A stretch of DNA of 25,696 nucleotides from an uncultured Clostridia bacterium. GTDB lineage: Bacteria; Bacillota; Clostridia; Christensenellales; Borkfalkiaceae. The notes beneath the pieces were generated by a model. The model saw only the letters and a list, made by a program, of their open reading frames with translations, did no database searches and was not told where the DNA came from. The stretch's first letter is position 1, and each line of letters begins with the position of its first letter. A program made the translations under genes and the position numbers. The stretch spans positions 1 to 25,696 of the forward strand of contig CALDOZ010000001.1 in the NCBI GenBank assembly GCA_937912025.1, written 5' to 3'. Shown here piece after piece: positions 22,698 through 25,696 of the stretch.

Positions 22698-25505
22698 ATG
22701 AAGTTTTTTAAAGGAATTAGAACTTTATTAGCATCCGTTTTATGCGCAACTATGTGTGTAACGGGCGGTCTTGCTATAAGTTCGCTAAACGGTGGAAACG
22801 TTAAAGCTGCCGATGAAACTGTATCTAGCGATATTCAAATGATGATTGATGCTATCAATAAGCAAGGTACTCATTCGGCTGAATACGTTACTGAGGATAC
22901 TATTGGTGGAGATGAAACTTTAAAAGTAAGCGGTATTAAAGTTACGGCAAAAGGTTCAGACCCAGTAGGATTAGGTATTTTAACTTTTAACGCTTCGGCA
23001 TTAGGCCCTAAAACACCAATTATTGGTATTGTTGTAGACCCTACGACGCAAGGCACTAAAGAAATAGGTGGCGCATTTATTCCGCTTTCTGATAAAAACG
23101 GGGTTAATGGTTTTTCGTTTAAATTAGACTCCGCTCCAGGTCAAGACAGTAAGGCTAAACCAAGTTCTTATTTAAACATAAGAATGGGTAAGGCTTCTTC
23201 TATTTGGGGTGACAATATCGGTGTTTATAAGCGTAATGATGATGGCACGGTAGAAAATGGTGCGCTTGCTATACGTCCTTACAGTTTAGGCGGATATACT
23301 GCAACTCCATTTAATATGTATTACGATTATAAAACAAACGTTGCTTATACAGACGTTAACCCTGCTATTAAATATAAAGAGCAAGGTGGAGCGACAAACC
23401 GTTTCGTTAGAATGATAGGTGTTTCGGCTAACAGTTACGGCGATTATAACGACGTTTTCGTTAACCCTTACGCTGAAGAAGAAAGCGCAACTCCATTAGT
23501 GCTTGCTAATCAATCGAGTGCAACCGCTACTAACCTTGGTTTTGAAGATGGTATCGTTAAATTAGGCTTAAGACTAATAAGTTCAACTGGTAAAGGTTCT
23601 ATCATTATAACAAACATTGCAGGCCTTGACCTTACAAACCCTAATAACACGTTTGGGGAAGAGTCAAGAGTTTTAGTTGCTGATAATTATGATGCTCCTG
23701 CTAGTTTTGAACATGCAATTAAAGCGCCTAAATATCAAACTCCGTTTGGTGGCGCGTTAACGTCTTCGTTTGAAGGTAAAGTTAACGTATACAAAGGTAC
23801 AAGAACGTATAAGTATTCTTACAGCGCTTACGGCGCAACTTATAACAGTATTACTGCGGATCCTGGTATTACTGGTACAGTTGCAACAGATTTAACAGTT
23901 GGTAGCAACGTTACTCTTCCAGATGCTGGAACTTATACTCTTGAATATATTGATAATGACGGTCAAATCGCGTACAGCACTATAACTGCTACCGTGCCAG
24001 CCGTTGCAAGTTTTGATAACGTTAATACTACTGTATTAAGAAACGGCGTTGCTCTTAGTAATGGTGACCTTATTTCTGCTGGTGACGTTTTAGAAGTTGT
24101 TCCTAACGAAGGTTACACTACTTGGATGTTTAAAACGACTCCTGAAAACAATACAGTACCTACTGGCGCTAAATTAGTTGTAAACGGCGCGTTACTTAAT
24201 TTAACGAGTGGAAGAACGCATACGGTTACGGACGAGGAAGTTGCTGGTGGTACTATAAATATTGTTACTGCAGCGTATAGCGATTGGCACCTTATAACCT
24301 TTATATGTGACCGTGATAATAATACTCGTCAACAAATAGTTTACGAAGGTATTAGCGCTAAGTATTATAAATATCAAGAACAACTCAACTTGAATAAAGG
24401 CGCGTACTCAACTTGTACAGACCATAACGGAGAAGTACAAGGTCGCTACTACACTGGTTATGCGTGGAACGGTAAAGAACTTTGTATAACGGGTGATATT
24501 TGGGGTGTTTATAAAGACAGCGCTGGTAACACACTTAGCGGTGGTGAAGGTATTGGCGCAAGAGTGTTAGATACTGCAACCGGCGAATCTTTATATATTG
24601 CTAAGTTTGGTTCTGCATCGCAAGCCGTTTCATGGAACCCTATTGACCGTGACGTTACTATCGACTCATTGTATATGCGTTCTAAAATAACGTCAAGCGT
24701 AATAAAAACAAAAGGTACGATGGGTTTACAAGTTAAATTTACCATCAATAAAGAAGATTACGATATTTTAACAAGTTCGTACGTTAAGTATACTAATGTT
24801 GATGGGTTTGAAAACAATGCAAGACAAGAAGTAAGAGCGGTAGTTGTGCCTGAAAAACATTACGGTTACGTTTGCTCTGAAATGGGCTGGACTGAAGGAG
24901 AGGGCGATGCTATTGACCCGTATAGATTTGGTTATAACGCTTACGAGGTAAATAACGCCAAGTTCGCCAACAGAATACAACGTATTATTGTTGAAAATTG
25001 GGCTGACGACGAAGAAGACGAAAACGGCGTAATGCAAAAAGTATTCTACGTTACTATTAAAAACATTCAGCCTCAAAACTTTGCTCAAAGTTATTACGTT
25101 GGCGCGTATTTGAATTTAGGCTCGGTAAACGGCGGTCAAATTATAAGATTATCTAAAAATTTAAATAACGCGTTTGTTAAATACAGCGTGCTTACGGCAT
25201 CTTCTAACTTATACCAAAGCGCAATTTCAACAACAGAAATTGACGGCGCGTATACTGCTAACGTAAACGGAGTAGATTATTATTCTGAAACGCTCGAAGC
25301 AAGCGAAATTAAATACGTTGTAAATCTTTATCTTAAAGGCTTATTCCTTGCAGGTGTAAGTACTGAACCGGTTGATAACTGGACGGCTTATGAACATACT
25401 AACGGAATTACTTATTATTACGATGCTTCGCTAGGTATAAACGATATAATTGAAAACGTAATAAACTCAAGCATTGAAATTGATGCTCAAAGCGAGGAGG
25501 TATAA
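22698..25505 (+). CDS. Large secreted protein of unknown function, 935 aa
   Basis: The N-terminus is a signal peptide: MKFFKGIR, a hydrophobic core (9-30), and a likely signal peptidase I site after V-K-A (35-37). The mature part looks beta-rich and is not recognised. Residues about 60-320 read like a jelly-roll/lectin-like domain, about 350-420 contains a short Ig-like unit ('NVTLPDAGTYTLEYIDNDGQIAYSTITATVPA'), and about 540-900 is another beta domain. There is no lipobox, sortase signal or C-terminal membrane anchor, so it is either released or bound non-covalently. AAGGAGGAATT precedes the ATG. Its last codons hold the AGGAGG of the 39-aa peptide gene that starts 3 nt after its stop. Confidence 0.8.
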   Translation: MKFFKGIRTLLASVLCATMCVTGGLAISSLNGGNVKAADETVSSDIQMMIDAINKQGTHSAEYVTEDTIGGDETLKVSGIKVTAKGSDPVGLGILTFNASALGPKTPIIGIVVDPTTQGTKEIGGAFIPLSDKNGVNGFSFKLDSAPGQDSKAKPSSYLNIRMGKASSIWGDNIGVYKRNDDGTVENGALAIRPYSLGGYTATPFNMYYDYKTNVAYTDVNPAIKYKEQGGATNRFVRMIGVSANSYGDYNDVFVNPYAEEESATPLVLANQSSATATNLGFEDGIVKLGLRLISSTGKGSIIITNIAGLDLTNPNNTFGEESRVLVADNYDAPASFEHAIKAPKYQTPFGGALTSSFEGKVNVYKGTRTYKYSYSAYGATYNSITADPGITGTVATDLTVGSNVTLPDAGTYTLEYIDNDGQIAYSTITATVPAVASFDNVNTTVLRNGVALSNGDLISAGDVLEVVPNEGYTTWMFKTTPENNTVPTGAKLVVNGALLNLTSGRTHTVTDEEVAGGTINIVTAAYSDWHLITFICDRDNNTRQQIVYEGISAKYYKYQEQLNLNKGAYSTCTDHNGEVQGRYYTGYAWNGKELCITGDIWGVYKDSAGNTLSGGEGIGARVLDTATGESLYIAKFGSASQAVSWNPIDRDVTIDSLYMRSKITSSVIKTKGTMGLQVKFTINKEDYDILTSSYVKYTNVDGFENNARQEVRAVVVPEKHYGYVCSEMGWTEGEGDAIDPYRFGYNAYEVNNAKFANRIQRIIVENWADDEEDENGVMQKVFYVTIKNIQPQNFAQSYYVGAYLNLGSVNGGQIIRLSKNLNNAFVKYSVLTASSNLYQSAISTTEIDGAYTANVNGVDYYSETLEASEIKYVVNLYLKGLFLAGVSTEPVDNWTAYEHTNGITYYYDASLGINDIIENVINSSIEIDAQSEEV

Positions 25506-25508
25506 TAT

Positions 25509-25628
25509 ATGAAAAAATTATATATAAAACCTGAACTTAAATTAAATTTATTTGATTTAACTGACGTTTTAACCGAATCGCCAAACGATAAGGGTAACAA
25601 CTTTATTGATGATGCCTTCTTCCTTTAA
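25509..25628 (+). CDS. Small 39-aa peptide gene with strong ribosome binding site
   Basis: The frame runs from ATG 25509 to TAA 25628 and encodes a short peptide beginning MKKLYIKPEL and ending in IDDAFFL. GAGGAGG (25493-25499) lies 9 nt upstream, inside the end of the secreted protein gene, so the two are translated from one message. The middle contains DLTDVLTES, and the C-terminal half is acidic and Asn/Asp-rich without Cys. The opening 'MKK-Y-KPE' and 'DVLT-S' pattern recalls short peptides that I have seen beside secreted proteins in gut Clostridia; their role is unknown, and a precursor of a modified peptide is one possibility. A hairpin (TTTGGTTGT with ACAACCAAA, 25662-25688) follows. 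Confidence 0.7.
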   Translation: MKKLYIKPELKLNLFDLTDVLTESPNDKGNNFIDDAFFL

Positions 25629-25696
25629 AGGTCTATAAACTGCGTTAGGCGTTGTTTCTACTTTGGTTGTATAACCCCAACAACCAAAAAGGTTAG

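Overview
The window looks like chromosome from an AT-rich, low-GC Firmicute, most likely an uncultured, gut-type, spore-forming-lineage Clostridium relative. The supports are strong AGGAGG-type ribosome binding sites, near-consensus TTGACA/TATAAT promoters, hairpin plus T-run terminators, the clostridial/bacillar gene order yqfC-yqfD-phoH-pgpH-ybeY-era, a homotetramer-type AsnA, and a gut-style secreted and carbohydrate gene set. The exact taxon cannot be read from the sequence.

Layout. 1-323 is an upstream terminator and a promoter. 324-1130 is a patatin-like lipase (+), and 1233-1514 a small unknown protein (-). 1666-5921 (+) holds an unknown lipoprotein, a DEDDh exonuclease and a double zinc-ribbon membrane protein. 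6023-8127 (-) is a galM-asnA operon. 8272-13933 (+) is a tightly packed housekeeping and sporulation operon: yqfC, yqfD, phoH, a shortened pgpH, ybeY, era and a divergent trmB, several joined by 4-nt ATGA overlaps. An alpha/beta hydrolase (13968-14822) and tRNA-Leu(CAG) (14856-14937) follow.

Immediately 3' of the tRNA is an accessory segment of about 3.9 kb. A second copy of the tRNA 3' end lies 202 bp downstream of the first. A structured repeat occurs at both ends of the segment, and a 22-bp inverted repeat (21/22 matches) bounds 15162-18756. Inside, all on the minus strand, are a strong promoter, a compact highly structured candidate RNA of about 206 nt with its own UUCG-capped terminator, a large BspA/InlB-type lipoprotein, and a small P-loop protein. 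The candidate RNA is the most interesting unexplained object in the window.

The remainder is ordinary chromosome: a GH36 alpha-galactosidase (19028-21244), a YfcE-type phosphodiesterase (-), a 750-bp spacer with a tandem palindromic repeat, then a 935-aa secreted protein followed at once by a 39-aa peptide gene with a strong ribosome binding site.

Functional picture. Housekeeping ribosome/rRNA maturation and signalling (YbeY, Era, PhoH, PgpH) shares a transcription unit with sporulation genes. GalM, the GH36 enzyme and the esterase-like hydrolase fit galactoside/plant-glycan use. The lipoproteins and the large secreted protein are surface functions of unknown ligand.
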